Below, in pieces: positions 1 through 6,996 of a DNA stretch of 14,616 nt (the stretch's first letter is position 1; each line of letters starts with the position of its first letter). The notes beneath the pieces are model-generated. The model saw nothing but the letters and a program-made list of their open reading frames with translations. It had not been told where the DNA came from and ran no database searches. The stretch is from Flectobacillus sp. (GTDB lineage: Bacteria; Bacteroidota; Bacteroidia; Cytophagales; Spirosomataceae). The translations under genes were made by a program, and so were the position numbers. The stretch lies in assembly GCA_029865665.1 (NCBI GenBank), contig JARXAV010000288.1:1-14616 (forward strand), in the 5' to 3' direction.

Positions 1-256
1 GGGTTATATCTGTGAAACAGATACATTTAGCTGGACTCCAGAAGGCAAACAAGGAGAACGTTTGATGAACGAAGTACAAGCAGGAGACATCATTGCAATG
101 AAAAATGCAGGTGCTTATTGTTTTTCAATGGCTTCTCATTATAACTCTCGTATGCTTCCCGCAGAAGTATTAGTAATTGAGGGCGAAGCAAAAATCATCC
201 GTCAACGTGAAACATTTGATGACATTACTCGTAATTTGGTGGATATAGGGCTTTAA
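1..256 (+). CDS. lysA: Diaminopimelate decarboxylase, C-terminal end (5' truncated)
   Basis: This is the last 84 codons of a gene that begins before the window; the frame is open from base 2 to the TAA at 254-256. The enzyme is PLP-dependent and decarboxylates meso-diaminopimelate to L-lysine, the last step of lysine synthesis, in the cytoplasm. The visible part matches the C-terminal barrel of LysA: an ICETD segment at the position of the conserved CESxD motif, whose Cys and Glu shape the active site across the dimer, then GDIIAMKNAGAYCFSMAS with the conserved AGAY, then YNSR and PAEVLVI. No start codon lies in the window; the TTG at 62 and ATG at 65 are internal. The gene converges on a minus-strand SPFH gene, separated by a long hairpin. 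Family recognised from motifs; ornithine/arginine decarboxylases of the same fold are less likely. Confidence 0.88.
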   Translation, partial: GYICETDTFSWTPEGKQGERLMNEVQAGDIIAMKNAGAYCFSMASHYNSRMLPAEVLVIEGEAKIIRQRETFDDITRNLVDIGL

Positions 257-257
257 A

Positions 258-327
258 ATTTTGGATGATGGATTTTGAATTTTGGATGAGAAAGCTAATC
301 CAAAATTCAAAATCCATCATCCAAAAT
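258..327. repeat. 30-bp perfect inverted repeat between convergent genes, probable terminator
   Basis: Bases 258-287 are the exact reverse complement of 298-327, with a 10-base loop (288-297). The structure starts two bases after the lysA stop and ends nine bases before the stop of the convergent SPFH gene. It could end transcription from both sides, but neither direction has a classical T-run after the stem. Each arm is itself built from near-repeats of TTTTGGAT/GGATTTTGA, so it may be a member of a dispersed intergenic repeat family. Confidence 0.75.
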
Positions 328-336
328 CAAACTCCC

Positions 337-1242
337 TTACTTATCTCCCAAAATCATCGGTATATTCCCTTTTCCTCCCATAATAATTACTTTGGCATTA
401 GGTGAAAGAGCTAGTTCTTTTTGAGCCTTGATAGCCTCATATTGCAACTGTTTGTCAGATAAACCTGTCGATAAAATCTTCTGATAATCAGCAATCCCTT
501 GAGCTTCTACTCGTTTACGTTCTGCTTCTTGCTTTTCTTTCTGTAAGACAAATTGCATTTTTTGAGCATCTTGTTCCGCATTAATTTTTGACTCAATTGT
601 CTGCTTCACAGAAGTTGGTAAATTGATATTACGTACTAAAAGCTGTTCCAACAAAATCCCTCTTGCTCGTAAATTCTTTTCAATATCTTTGAAAATACGA
701 TTCTGAAATTCATCTCTTCGGGTCGAATACAGCGCTACTGCATCATAATAAACTGCATTATCACGAATTTTTGTACGTGTAATTGGACGGATTACCTTGT
801 CTTTATAATTCTCCCCTATTTCTCTCAAAATTCTAGGAGCTTCCGTAGGAATGACACGATACAAAACGGTTAAATCAACGACCACTTCGAGTCCATCAGC
901 CGTCAAAACACGGATAGCATCATCTCCTTCTTTATCGCCTTCATCCCGAACAGCAGACATTGTGTAATTTTGAGTTTTAGCATCAAAAATTGTGATGTTC
1001 GACAAAGGATTCACAAAATTTAAACCACTACCGAGTGTCGCATCTTTAACACTACCAAATAAAGACTGTACCCCCAATTCGCCTGCATCTATCTGGCGAA
1101 TACTCGATGAAAAAACACCAATACTAAGCAGAACTGCCCCAGCCAATTTTACAGGACGAGCATAACGAGAAAACGCTAATGCTGGCGTATTGATAGCAAA
1201 TCCTGCCATCAAAGCCACAATACCAAGGAAAATTAAGAACAT
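337..1242 (-). CDS. Prohibitin/SPFH-domain membrane protein
   Basis: A 301-residue SPFH (stomatin/prohibitin/flotillin/HflKC) protein. Such proteins form large ring or cage assemblies in the inner membrane and often modulate membrane proteases or microdomains; the partner here is unknown. Two hydrophobic segments lie at about 1-18 and 31-48. They are followed by the SPFH core, which starts at QIDAGELGVQSLFG (50-63) and runs through DGLEVVVDLTVLYRV (116-130). A charged helical stretch (about 218-255, NAEQDAQKMQFVLQKEKQEAERKR) suits a coiled coil, and the tail is hydrophobic (VIIMGGKGNIPMIL). I chose the ATG at 1242 because MFLIFLGIVAL is a natural family N-terminus. The longer frame starts at a GTG at 1344, 15 bases from the upstream stop, and would add a third hydrophobic segment. 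It lies downstream of the Mpo1-like gene on the same strand and is probably co-transcribed with it. Confidence 0.85.
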   Translation of the reverse strand: MFLIFLGIVALMAGFAINTPALAFSRYARPVKLAGAVLLSIGVFSSSIRQIDAGELGVQSLFGSVKDATLGSGLNFVNPLSNITIFDAKTQNYTMSAVRDEGDKEGDDAIRVLTADGLEVVVDLTVLYRVIPTEAPRILREIGENYKDKVIRPITRTKIRDNAVYYDAVALYSTRRDEFQNRIFKDIEKNLRARGILLEQLLVRNINLPTSVKQTIESKINAEQDAQKMQFVLQKEKQEAERKRVEAQGIADYQKILSTGLSDKQLQYEAIKAQKELALSPNAKVIIMGGKGNIPMILGDK

Positions 1243-1359
1243 CGTTTGTGTGTGTTTAAAAAATAACAGCACTAAGTAACAAAGACTTAGTGCTGCTGGT
1301 TCAAGAATGGTATGAATGGTTGATTGTTTCCAAAATTCGGTCACATTTAATGGATGAGA

Positions 1360-1827
1360 TTAATGAGAGATACCTAAACGTTCGTAAATAAAACTCATCA
1401 ATAATGCGGGAGTAATCATCAAGTAGTGTAAATAACGTAATAACGATAGTTTTTTCGTACTTGTACCTTTTTCGAGCAACTGCCCTACTCCTGCCAATAC
1501 AAAAACAGTAATGCAGAATTGAATCAGTGGAACAAAATGCAATTGTTCTATCAGATAACAAATAAGACAGCACGTTAAAGAGAAAAGAAAAATGCCAGCA
1601 GCAAGTGGCTTTGATAGGATAAAATAATATGCGTTAAGAAAGAGAATCGCAAAAAGGGCTACATTTGCTTCTATATCTCCCAACTTCAGAAAAGGCAATT
1701 TTAACGAAAAGAAAAATCCAATTATGCAAAAAAAGATAAGCGGAATGGAAATTTGGTTAATTATGTTACTCATCGTTTCGTGATAAATACTACCATATTC
1801 CGTTAACCATTGTTTAATTGTCTTCAT
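1360..1827 (-). CDS. DUF962/Mpo1-like small membrane protein with altered histidine sites
   Basis: A 155-residue protein with about four hydrophobic segments. The start WLTEYGSIYHETMSNIINQISIP aligns with the DUF962 (yeast Mpo1, YGL010W) pattern W-x(3)-Y...H-x(4)-N-x(3)-H-x(3)-P. His16, Asn21 and Pro29 keep the spacing, but the second His is Gln25. The later family motif Q-x-x-G-H reads A-x-x-G-Q, with Gln116 in place of His. The C-terminus (ITPALLMSFIYERLGI) also fits the family. Yeast Mpo1 is an iron-dependent dioxygenase in fatty-acid alpha-oxidation at the ER; bacterial members are mostly uncharacterised. Loss of two putative metal ligands makes the same chemistry doubtful. I chose the ATG at 1827 because MKTIKQWL matches family N-termini; an in-frame ATG at 1887 would add 20 atypical residues. 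It is upstream of and probably co-transcribed with the SPFH gene. The family call rests on motif spacing only. Confidence 0.62.
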   Translation of the reverse strand: MKTIKQWLTEYGSIYHETMSNIINQISIPLIFFCIIGFFFSLKLPFLKLGDIEANVALFAILFLNAYYFILSKPLAAGIFLFSLTCCLICYLIEQLHFVPLIQFCITVFVLAGVGQLLEKGTSTKKLSLLRYLHYLMITPALLMSFIYERLGISH

Positions 1828-2133
1828 GAGCATCATCAATTTTAGGGTTGTCCAAGTGTGTTTCAAAAAAATAGTTCTGCAATTCATCTACAACACGTAC
1901 CTCCTGTTTTACTATGAGCAATTATGCAATCACTAATATACGTGATTTTTAGACATTTTTACCCAAATCATTCAATTTTTTACTTATAATTTATCGTATC
2001 TTCGCAATCTCTAATCTTGAAATAGCTAACGATAGACACGGAAATAGCTTTTTTTTCGTTTTTGTGAAGTATGCTTACTGACAAGACTTATCATCAACTT
2101 TTAATTACAAATCTGCAATAATCACTATTTCGT
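1828..2133. other. Divergent intergenic region with weak tdk promoter candidate
   Basis: This gap separates the minus-strand Mpo1-like gene from tdk on the plus strand, so it must hold promoters for both. On the plus strand TATCTTCG at 1997-2004 differs by one base from the Bacteroidota -7 element TAnnTTTG, but no TTG lies at the right distance upstream. The 9-base word GAAATAGCT occurs twice around 2020 and 2041. I see no clear minus-strand promoter, RNA gene or extra coding region. Confidence 0.4.
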
Positions 2134-2721
2134 ATGTTCATAGAACCTTTACAAAGACCTCATCAGCAAGGAGAAAAACGTTTTGGATGGATTGAAGTAA
2201 TTTGCGGTTCTATGTTTTCAGGAAAAACAGAAGAACTTATCCGCCGCCTTACTCGTGCTACCATTGCCAAACAAAAAGTTGAGATTTTTAAGCCCAGCAT
2301 CGACAACCGTTATCATCAAGAAAATATCGTTTCACACAAATCCTCAAGCATTCGCTCCACTCCTGTACATCTTGCACAGGAAATTCTGTTGTTAGCTGGC
2401 GATTGTGATGTAGTGGGTATTGATGAAGCCCAATTCTTTGATGATGAAATTGTGGAGGTCGTTAACATGCTCGCCAAAAATGGTAAACGAGTTATTATTG
2501 CAGGGCTCGACATGGATTCCTTCGGAAAACCATTTGCTTCTATGCCTCACTTAATGGCCATCGCTGAATATGTAACCAAAGTTCATGCCATTTGTGTGAC
2601 TTGCGGAGATTTAGCCAATTACTCCTATCGAAAAAGCGATTCAACTAACCAAGTGTTGGTAGGAGAAACAGAAAGTTACGAAGCCCGTTGCCGAAAATGC
2701 TTCTATGCTGCCATGCCGTAG
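2134..2721 (+). CDS. tdk: Thymidine kinase
   Basis: A 195-residue type II thymidine kinase, which transfers the gamma-phosphate of ATP to thymidine to make dTMP in the pyrimidine salvage pathway (cytoplasmic, usually a tetramer). The P-loop is GSMFSGKT (25-32), the Walker B-like region is DEAQFF (97-102) with Glu98 as likely catalytic base, and the lasso region [11 protein letters not shown] (124-134) follows. The structural zinc site is complete: Cys154, Cys157, Cys186 and Cys189. Length is normal for the family. The ATG at 2134 leaves a short N-terminal extension before [15 protein letters not shown], as seen in many Bacteroidota copies. It is followed 62 bases later by porZ on the same strand; the pairing has no obvious functional meaning. 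Confidence 0.95.
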   Translation: MFIEPLQRPHQQGEKRFGWIEVICGSMFSGKTEELIRRLTRATIAKQKVEIFKPSIDNRYHQENIVSHKSSSIRSTPVHLAQEILLLAGDCDVVGIDEAQFFDDEIVEVVNMLAKNGKRVIIAGLDMDSFGKPFASMPHLMAIAEYVTKVHAICVTCGDLANYSYRKSDSTNQVLVGETESYEARCRKCFYAAMP

Positions 2722-2783
2722 TACTTTTGAATATATGACGGCTTATTGATTTCAAAAACATCCTAAATTCTTACTCTAGTATC

Positions 2784-4589
2784 ATGCGAGCTTTCTTTTT
2801 GGGTATATTCATCGGACTTTTTTCCATTCCTTGTGTTGGGCAAATAGGCTCATGGCGAACGCACTTTAACTACCTAAATGCAAAAGACCTCGCTATTGTA
2901 AATTCCCTCGTCTATTGTGCCTCCGAAAATGGGTTATTTTATGTCGATAAGCAAGCACAAGAGGCCGTAAAACTCTCGAAACTAGATGGCTTTACAGAAA
3001 ATCAAATTGCAAAACTGGCTTACAATAGCGACACAAAAAAGTTAATCATTGCCTACCAAACAGGTATGATTGACCTCGTTAGCTTAACGAGTCAGGACGA
3101 ACCCGCATCTATACGCCCCTTAACACTCCTTAACGATGCGAATAGTATTGTAGGTTCTAAAGCGGCAAATCATATCGCCTTTAAGGATGGAGTAGCTTAC
3201 TTGGCATACGATTTTGGGTTAGTGGTGTTAGATTTGAATAAACAAGAAATCAAAGAAACCTATCAAAATTTAGGAGAAAATGGAGCCGCTCTTCCTGTCT
3301 ATAAAACGGTATTTGCCAACGATAGTATTTATTTATCTACCTCAATAGGTATTAGAGTCGCTCCAGCATCAGCAACAATCAATTTGCAATATTACGGCAA
3401 TTGGAAAACGCTTTTCAGTAATCATATCAATATCGCAGAAAACAACAATAAGTTATATTGGATGAATGGTTCGGGCTTTTTGTACGCATACAGTAAAGGT
3501 ATCTCAACTCCTCTAGCTCAATTGAGTACCAATATAACCTCCATAGAAAAAGGAAGCGATTCGAATACATTCCTCTTAAGTACGGGTCAAAGCAGTAGCG
3601 TCTTTTCTATCTCCAACCAAAGCCTTTCCTTGCTATCCTCTAGTAATCTAAAAAAACCAACAAAAGCCTTACAAGACAGCCAAGGGAAAATATGGATTGC
3701 AGATAAGCAAACAGGTTTACTTTCAGCGAGTACGGGTACTTTTCAATCGTTCAGTCCTTCTAGTTTAGATACCTTGTATAGTACCCGTAAAGATTCCATC
3801 GTGACGGACGAAGAAGGCAATAAATGGATTCGTCAAGGGCTTGGACAAGGAATCATGGTTATCAATCCTAAAAATCAGGTATTTTATTTATATACAGGTA
3901 AAGGAAACGGAAACTTACCTAGCAATACCGTGAAAAGTATGTGCCTCGACAAAAATGGGCAACTGTGGGTCGGTACAGATAAAGGAGTAGCTGTTTTCGA
4001 TTATCCGCCATCGGTTTTTACTGGAAAAAATTTTGATGCCTACTTTCCTATTTTTGAAAAACGCCGTTTGCTTAGTACAGAAACGATTACGAGCATTGCC
4101 ATCGACGGAGGAAATCGAAAATGGATTGGCACAAAAAATGGAATTTTTCTCTTTTCATCCGATGCCTCCGAATTAGTTAGTAACTTTACTGTTTCAAATT
4201 CTCCCCTTCCGAGCAACGAAATAACGTACATTACGGTAGAAGGCAACACAGGCGAAGTCTATATAAGGACAACTAAGGGAATGGTTTCTTACCGAGGTAC
4301 TTCTACCGAAGCTCCAACGGTTCAAGAAAGCGTTAAGGTATATCCCAATCCTGTAAAAAGTGATTTTTCTGGTTTGGTTGCTATTGAAGGATTAACCGAA
4401 AATGCCTACCTTAAAATTACCGATGCAACAGGTTTTCTGGTTTACGAAACCCGTGCAAATGGCGGAACTGCCGTTTGGAATGCCCGAACACTGAGTGGAA
4501 ATAAAGTTGCGTCTGGAATTTATTTTATTTTTTCGATGAATTCGAAAGGAGAAGAAACACTGGTGAATAAAATCGCCGTGATTCAATAA
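2784..4589 (+). CDS. porZ: PorZ-like type IX secretion protein, compact form
   Basis: A 601-residue exported beta-propeller protein. The signal peptide is about 1-19 (MRAFFLGIFIGLFSIPCVGQ). The mature start IGSWRTHFNYLNAKDLAIV and the ENGLFYVDK / KLSKLDGF blocks are typical of PorZ. Later propeller blades include GQLWVGTDKGVAVFD, IFEKRRLL and ITSIAIDGGNRKWIGTKNGIFLF. Residues 517-601 are a T9SS type A sorting domain (VKVYPNPV ... GIYFIFS ... KIAVIQ). In Porphyromonas gingivalis PorZ is part of the cell-surface PorU-PorV-PorQ-PorZ attachment complex and supplies anionic LPS to the sortase PorU. That protein is close to 780 residues. Here the chain seems to jump from the end of one propeller section (about residue 318) to a late blade (EEGNKWIRQG, about 341), so part of a propeller is missing. 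The frame is open throughout. Another two-component-regulator-type propeller protein is the alternative. Confidence 0.78.
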   Translation: MRAFFLGIFIGLFSIPCVGQIGSWRTHFNYLNAKDLAIVNSLVYCASENGLFYVDKQAQEAVKLSKLDGFTENQIAKLAYNSDTKKLIIAYQTGMIDLVSLTSQDEPASIRPLTLLNDANSIVGSKAANHIAFKDGVAYLAYDFGLVVLDLNKQEIKETYQNLGENGAALPVYKTVFANDSIYLSTSIGIRVAPASATINLQYYGNWKTLFSNHINIAENNNKLYWMNGSGFLYAYSKGISTPLAQLSTNITSIEKGSDSNTFLLSTGQSSSVFSISNQSLSLLSSSNLKKPTKALQDSQGKIWIADKQTGLLSASTGTFQSFSPSSLDTLYSTRKDSIVTDEEGNKWIRQGLGQGIMVINPKNQVFYLYTGKGNGNLPSNTVKSMCLDKNGQLWVGTDKGVAVFDYPPSVFTGKNFDAYFPIFEKRRLLSTETITSIAIDGGNRKWIGTKNGIFLFSSDASELVSNFTVSNSPLPSNEITYITVEGNTGEVYIRTTKGMVSYRGTSTEAPTVQESVKVYPNPVKSDFSGLVAIEGLTENAYLKITDATGFLVYETRANGGTAVWNARTLSGNKVASGIYFIFSMNSKGEETLVNKIAVIQ

Positions 4590-4629
4590 CACCATAACTG
4601 ACATTGACATTTCAATGCTACCATAAAAG

Positions 4630-5136
4630 ATGATTTATAACGAAGATTCAATAGAAGAATTTAATGCCGAAAACGTACGAACGTTTCCTGATAACAGACG
4701 TTTTTTTGATAAAATACGTAATAAAAAAGTACGCAATTTAGATACGGCTTTTCATAAACAACACGACGATGTTTTTGACGAAGTTGATTGTCTGAAATGT
4801 GCTAATTGTTGTAAAACAACAAGCCCCATTTTCACCGATAACGATATTGACCGCATTGCTAAGCACTTAAAAATGCGTCCTGTTGAACTTATCGCCAAAC
4901 ATTTACACTTGGACGCAGACAAAGACTATGTGCTAAACTCTTCGCCATGTACTTTTTTAGGAGCTGATAATTATTGCTCGATTTATGAAATTCGTCCGAG
5001 AGCCTGCCGAGAATACCCCCATACAGATCGGAAAAATATTGCAGGAATCCTACCACTAACCCTCGAAAATACCAAGGTTTGCCCTGCTGTGTTCGAAATG
5101 GTTGATAGACTTAAAAAGGCGGGCTTAACTAATTAA
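4630..5136 (+). CDS. YkgJ-family cysteine-cluster protein
   Basis: A 168-residue protein of the YkgJ/UPF0153 family, thought to bind a metal or iron-sulfur centre; no substrate is established. Eight cysteines follow the family pattern. There is a dense CLKCANCC cluster (Cys54, 57, 60, 61), then Cys107 in SSPCTFL, Cys116 in NYCSIYEIRP, Cys126 in RACREYPH and Cys151. The CSIYEIRPRACREYPH block is the family signature. The first 50 residues are charged and carry no signal peptide, so the protein is cytoplasmic. It starts 40 bases after the porZ stop and may share its transcript. The function remains unknown; in other organisms relatives are linked to oxidative or metal-dependent steps only by inference. 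Confidence 0.85.
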   Translation: MIYNEDSIEEFNAENVRTFPDNRRFFDKIRNKKVRNLDTAFHKQHDDVFDEVDCLKCANCCKTTSPIFTDNDIDRIAKHLKMRPVELIAKHLHLDADKDYVLNSSPCTFLGADNYCSIYEIRPRACREYPHTDRKNIAGILPLTLENTKVCPAVFEMVDRLKKAGLTN

Positions 5137-5215
5137 AGTACAAAAAAATGCGTTTAGACATACTATAATCCTAATTTATCTGAAAAATAAGGATAGTGCT
5201 TCCAAACTTTTACCG

Positions 5216-5223
5216 TATTTTTG
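5216..5223 (+). promoter_or_regulatory. Candidate -7 element for the ROK kinase gene
   Basis: TATTTTTG is a full match to the Bacteroidota -7 consensus TAnnTTTG and sits 46 bases before the chosen ATG at 5269. No TTG is seen 17-23 bases upstream, so only half of the promoter is supported. Confidence 0.4.
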
Positions 5224-5268
5224 AATAAATTTCAATATCCCACATCATACATAATAAATTTAAATTAC

Positions 5269-6180
5269 ATGGCTGCAGTTGAATATTTAGGCATTGACAT
5301 CGGAGGAACGAATGTAAAAATGGGCATCGTAAATTCAGAAACAGGTCACCTTTCTAACTTTTATAGTCACGATACCGTAAGTTGGCGTACTTCTGGTCAC
5401 TTTGTTGATCGTCTTGGAGAAGCAATTGCGCTTCAATTAATTGATAATCCAGAAATCACCAAAGTAGGTATTGGCTTACCTGGAATGCTTGACTCATCTC
5501 GTAGAACTCCCATCGAAATTACGGCAATTCCAGAACTAAATAATGTCCCTCTAGTGGAAACATTAGAGACAAAGTTTGCCAACGTTCAGTTTTTTCTTGA
5601 GAATGATGCCAATGCTGCGGCACTAGGTGAATTCTATTTTGGAGAAGAGCGTATCGACGAAAACTACATTTTCATCACACTGGGTACAGGTGTTGGAGGA
5701 GCAGCAATCATTGGCAAAAAAGTATTTACTGGCGGTCGTGGTAATGCCATGGAACCAGGTCATACACCTTCGGCTAATAGTAGAGTGTTAGAACGTAACA
5801 TCGGTAAGAATGAATTATTGGCTCTTGCAACAGATATGAGAGCAAAATTCACCGCAGAAACGCAATTACCAGACGACGGAACAATTTCAACTACAGGTTT
5901 GGTAGCTGCCGCATCAAGCGGTGATCTACTAGCTTTACAAATTTTTGAACGTGTTGGTGAATTGTTGGGAGAAAGTTTATGTCACTTAGTTGCTATTTTA
6001 GACATCAATTTGATTCTTGTAGGCGGTGGATTATCCGCTTCTTTCGATTATATTTTACCTTCAATGCAAGCCCAATTGACCAAATGGTTGACAAAATATC
6101 ATGCTAATGGGTTAACAATCAAGCGTGCAACACTCGGAAACGATGCTGGACTACTTGGAGCGGCTTCGCTATGTTTTTAA
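5269..6180 (+). CDS. ROK-family sugar kinase (glucokinase-like), zinc motif absent
   Basis: A 303-residue ATP-dependent sugar kinase of the ROK family, likely phosphorylating glucose or a related hexose in the cytoplasm. Visible motifs are the first phosphate loop GIDIGGTNVKMG (8-19), the catalytic aspartate in ENDANAAALGE (Asp113), and the second phosphate loop TLGTGVGGA (137-145). The sugar-contact pair is in MEPGH (Glu162, His165), and the adenosine loop is LVGGGLS (250-256). In typical ROK proteins the ExGH block is soon followed by CxCGxxGCxE, which binds zinc. Here the sequence continues HTPSANSRVLERNIGKNEL with no cysteine. The ATG at 5269 is chosen over an upstream TTG at 5221 because MAAVEYLGIDIGGTN fits the family, and the TTG lies inside the putative -7 element. 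The substrate cannot be fixed from sequence. Confidence 0.85.
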   Translation: MAAVEYLGIDIGGTNVKMGIVNSETGHLSNFYSHDTVSWRTSGHFVDRLGEAIALQLIDNPEITKVGIGLPGMLDSSRRTPIEITAIPELNNVPLVETLETKFANVQFFLENDANAAALGEFYFGEERIDENYIFITLGTGVGGAAIIGKKVFTGGRGNAMEPGHTPSANSRVLERNIGKNELLALATDMRAKFTAETQLPDDGTISTTGLVAAASSGDLLALQIFERVGELLGESLCHLVAILDINLILVGGGLSASFDYILPSMQAQLTKWLTKYHANGLTIKRATLGNDAGLLGAASLCF

Positions 6181-6230
6181 GGTAATTCAAAAGATATTTG
6201 AATAAATTTAAAGGAAATAGTAAATTGCCG

Positions 6231-6255
6231 TGCTTTTAGCCATTTATTAAAAGCA
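6231..6255 (+). terminator. Weak hairpin after the ROK kinase gene
   Basis: TGCTTTTA (6231-6238) pairs exactly with TAAAAGCA (6248-6255) around a 9-base loop, 50 bases after the stop. The stem is A/T-rich and no clean T-run follows, so it is at best a weak terminator. Confidence 0.3.
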
Positions 6256-6385
6256 TTATTGAATTTAAATAAACATACATTAATCAAAAATGGAAAGAAA
6301 GAAGTAAAAAGATGTAAAATTGATAGATGATTGATAAAAATCACCCCTCATTTGACGAATTGAAATAAAAGGTTCTAACAATTTG

Positions 6386-6417
6386 TTTGATAATCTAATT
6401 TTAAATCATCATCTTTG
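6386..6417 (+). promoter_or_regulatory. Bacteroidota-type promoter of acpP
   Basis: TTTG at 6386-6389 is followed after 20 bases by CATCTTTG at 6410-6417, a close match to the TTTG / TAnnTTTG promoter. Transcription would start about 25 bases before the acpP ATG at 6451, giving a short leader. Placement and spacing make this one of the better promoters in the window. Confidence 0.7.
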
Positions 6418-6450
6418 CACCGTTTTTCTAACCAAAAAATTGTTCTAAAA

Positions 6451-6687
6451 ATGTCAGAAATTGCAGAAAAAGTAAAAAGCATAATCGTTGCGAAATTAGG
6501 CGTTGAAGCTTCAGAAGTTACGCCAGATGCTTCATTCACAAATGATTTGGGTGCAGACTCATTGGATACTGTGGAGTTGATTATGGAACTTGAAAAAGAG
6601 TTCAATGTAAGTATTCCAGATGATCAAGCAGAGAAAATCCAAACTGTTGGTAATGCTATCTCATATCTTGAAGAACACGCAAACTAA
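6451..6687 (+). CDS. acpP: Acyl carrier protein
   Basis: A 78-residue acidic carrier protein that holds growing fatty-acyl chains on a 4'-phosphopantetheine arm during type II fatty-acid synthesis. The attachment site is Ser37 in the classic [15 protein letters not shown] block (34-48). The four-helix pattern is complete: [12 protein letters not shown], the long loop with DLGADSL, the recognition helix [13 protein letters not shown], and [14 protein letters not shown]. The frame extends upstream to a TTG at 6415, but that codon lies in the promoter; the ATG at 6451 gives the standard length. fabF, which uses this protein as carrier, follows 309 bases later across a hairpin, and rnc follows fabF, an order common in Bacteroidota. 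Confidence 0.97.
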   Translation: MSEIAEKVKSIIVAKLGVEASEVTPDASFTNDLGADSLDTVELIMELEKEFNVSIPDDQAEKIQTVGNAISYLEEHAN

Positions 6688-6698
6688 TTAACGTTTTT

Positions 6699-6773
6699 AG
6701 TGCTAATTTGCTAATGATATAATAGACTGGTATCAGTCTTAATCAATCATTCTCAAATTAGCACTTTTTTTTA
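6699..6773 (+). terminator. Branched hairpin with T-run after acpP
   Basis: AGTGCTAATTTG (6699-6710) pairs exactly with CAAATTAGCACT (6754-6765), and eight T bases follow. Inside it a second hairpin forms: AGACTG (6724-6729) with CAGTCT (6734-6739), loop GTAT. The outer stem plus T-run is a good intrinsic terminator, placed 11 bases after the acpP stop. It may be partial, so that abundant acpP mRNA is made with less fabF read-through. Confidence 0.75.
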
Positions 6774-6996
6774 CTGTTATTGCTTAGTTAAGATTTCATT
6801 CATTTGGCAAAACAGCCTTGTTCAACAAGCTGTATGACCTTATATAGAAAACGTCGCTACCAAAATTTAGCTTACATAACCAACCATCGCTAATAAAGCA
6901 CGTTTTTATCGAAGATTTATTACCCCTTTTTTGCATTCCAAAATGCGTATAGTACCAATTGGAAGACAATCTAATAAATGAAAAACAATTCACCTC
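6774..6996 (+). other. fabF leader region with small hairpins
   Basis: This is the rest of the 309-base gap between acpP and fabF. It holds two short hairpins: ACAGC(C)TTG with CAAGCTGT at 6812-6833, and GCATT with AATGC around CCAA at 6933-6946. No clear TTG/TAnnTTTG promoter is visible. A minus-strand frame that crosses the region into fabF has no recognisable protein and looks like a shadow. The gap may be a fabF leader or may simply be untranslated spacer. Confidence 0.35.

Noticed and set aside
258..327. Perfect inverted repeat as ends of an insertion sequence
   Set aside because: The arms are only 10 bases apart with no transposase and no visible target duplication.
1301..1573. Minus-strand frame of 90 codons overlapping the SPFH and Mpo1-like genes
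   Set aside because: It lies in another frame inside the better supported membrane-protein gene and has no family features.
5220..6209. 13-base direct repeat TTTGAATAAATTT on both sides of the ROK kinase gene (5220-5232 and 6197-6209), as a sign of insertion
   Set aside because: The word is AT-rich and could recur by chance; no inverted ends or transposase accompany it, and the gene looks native.
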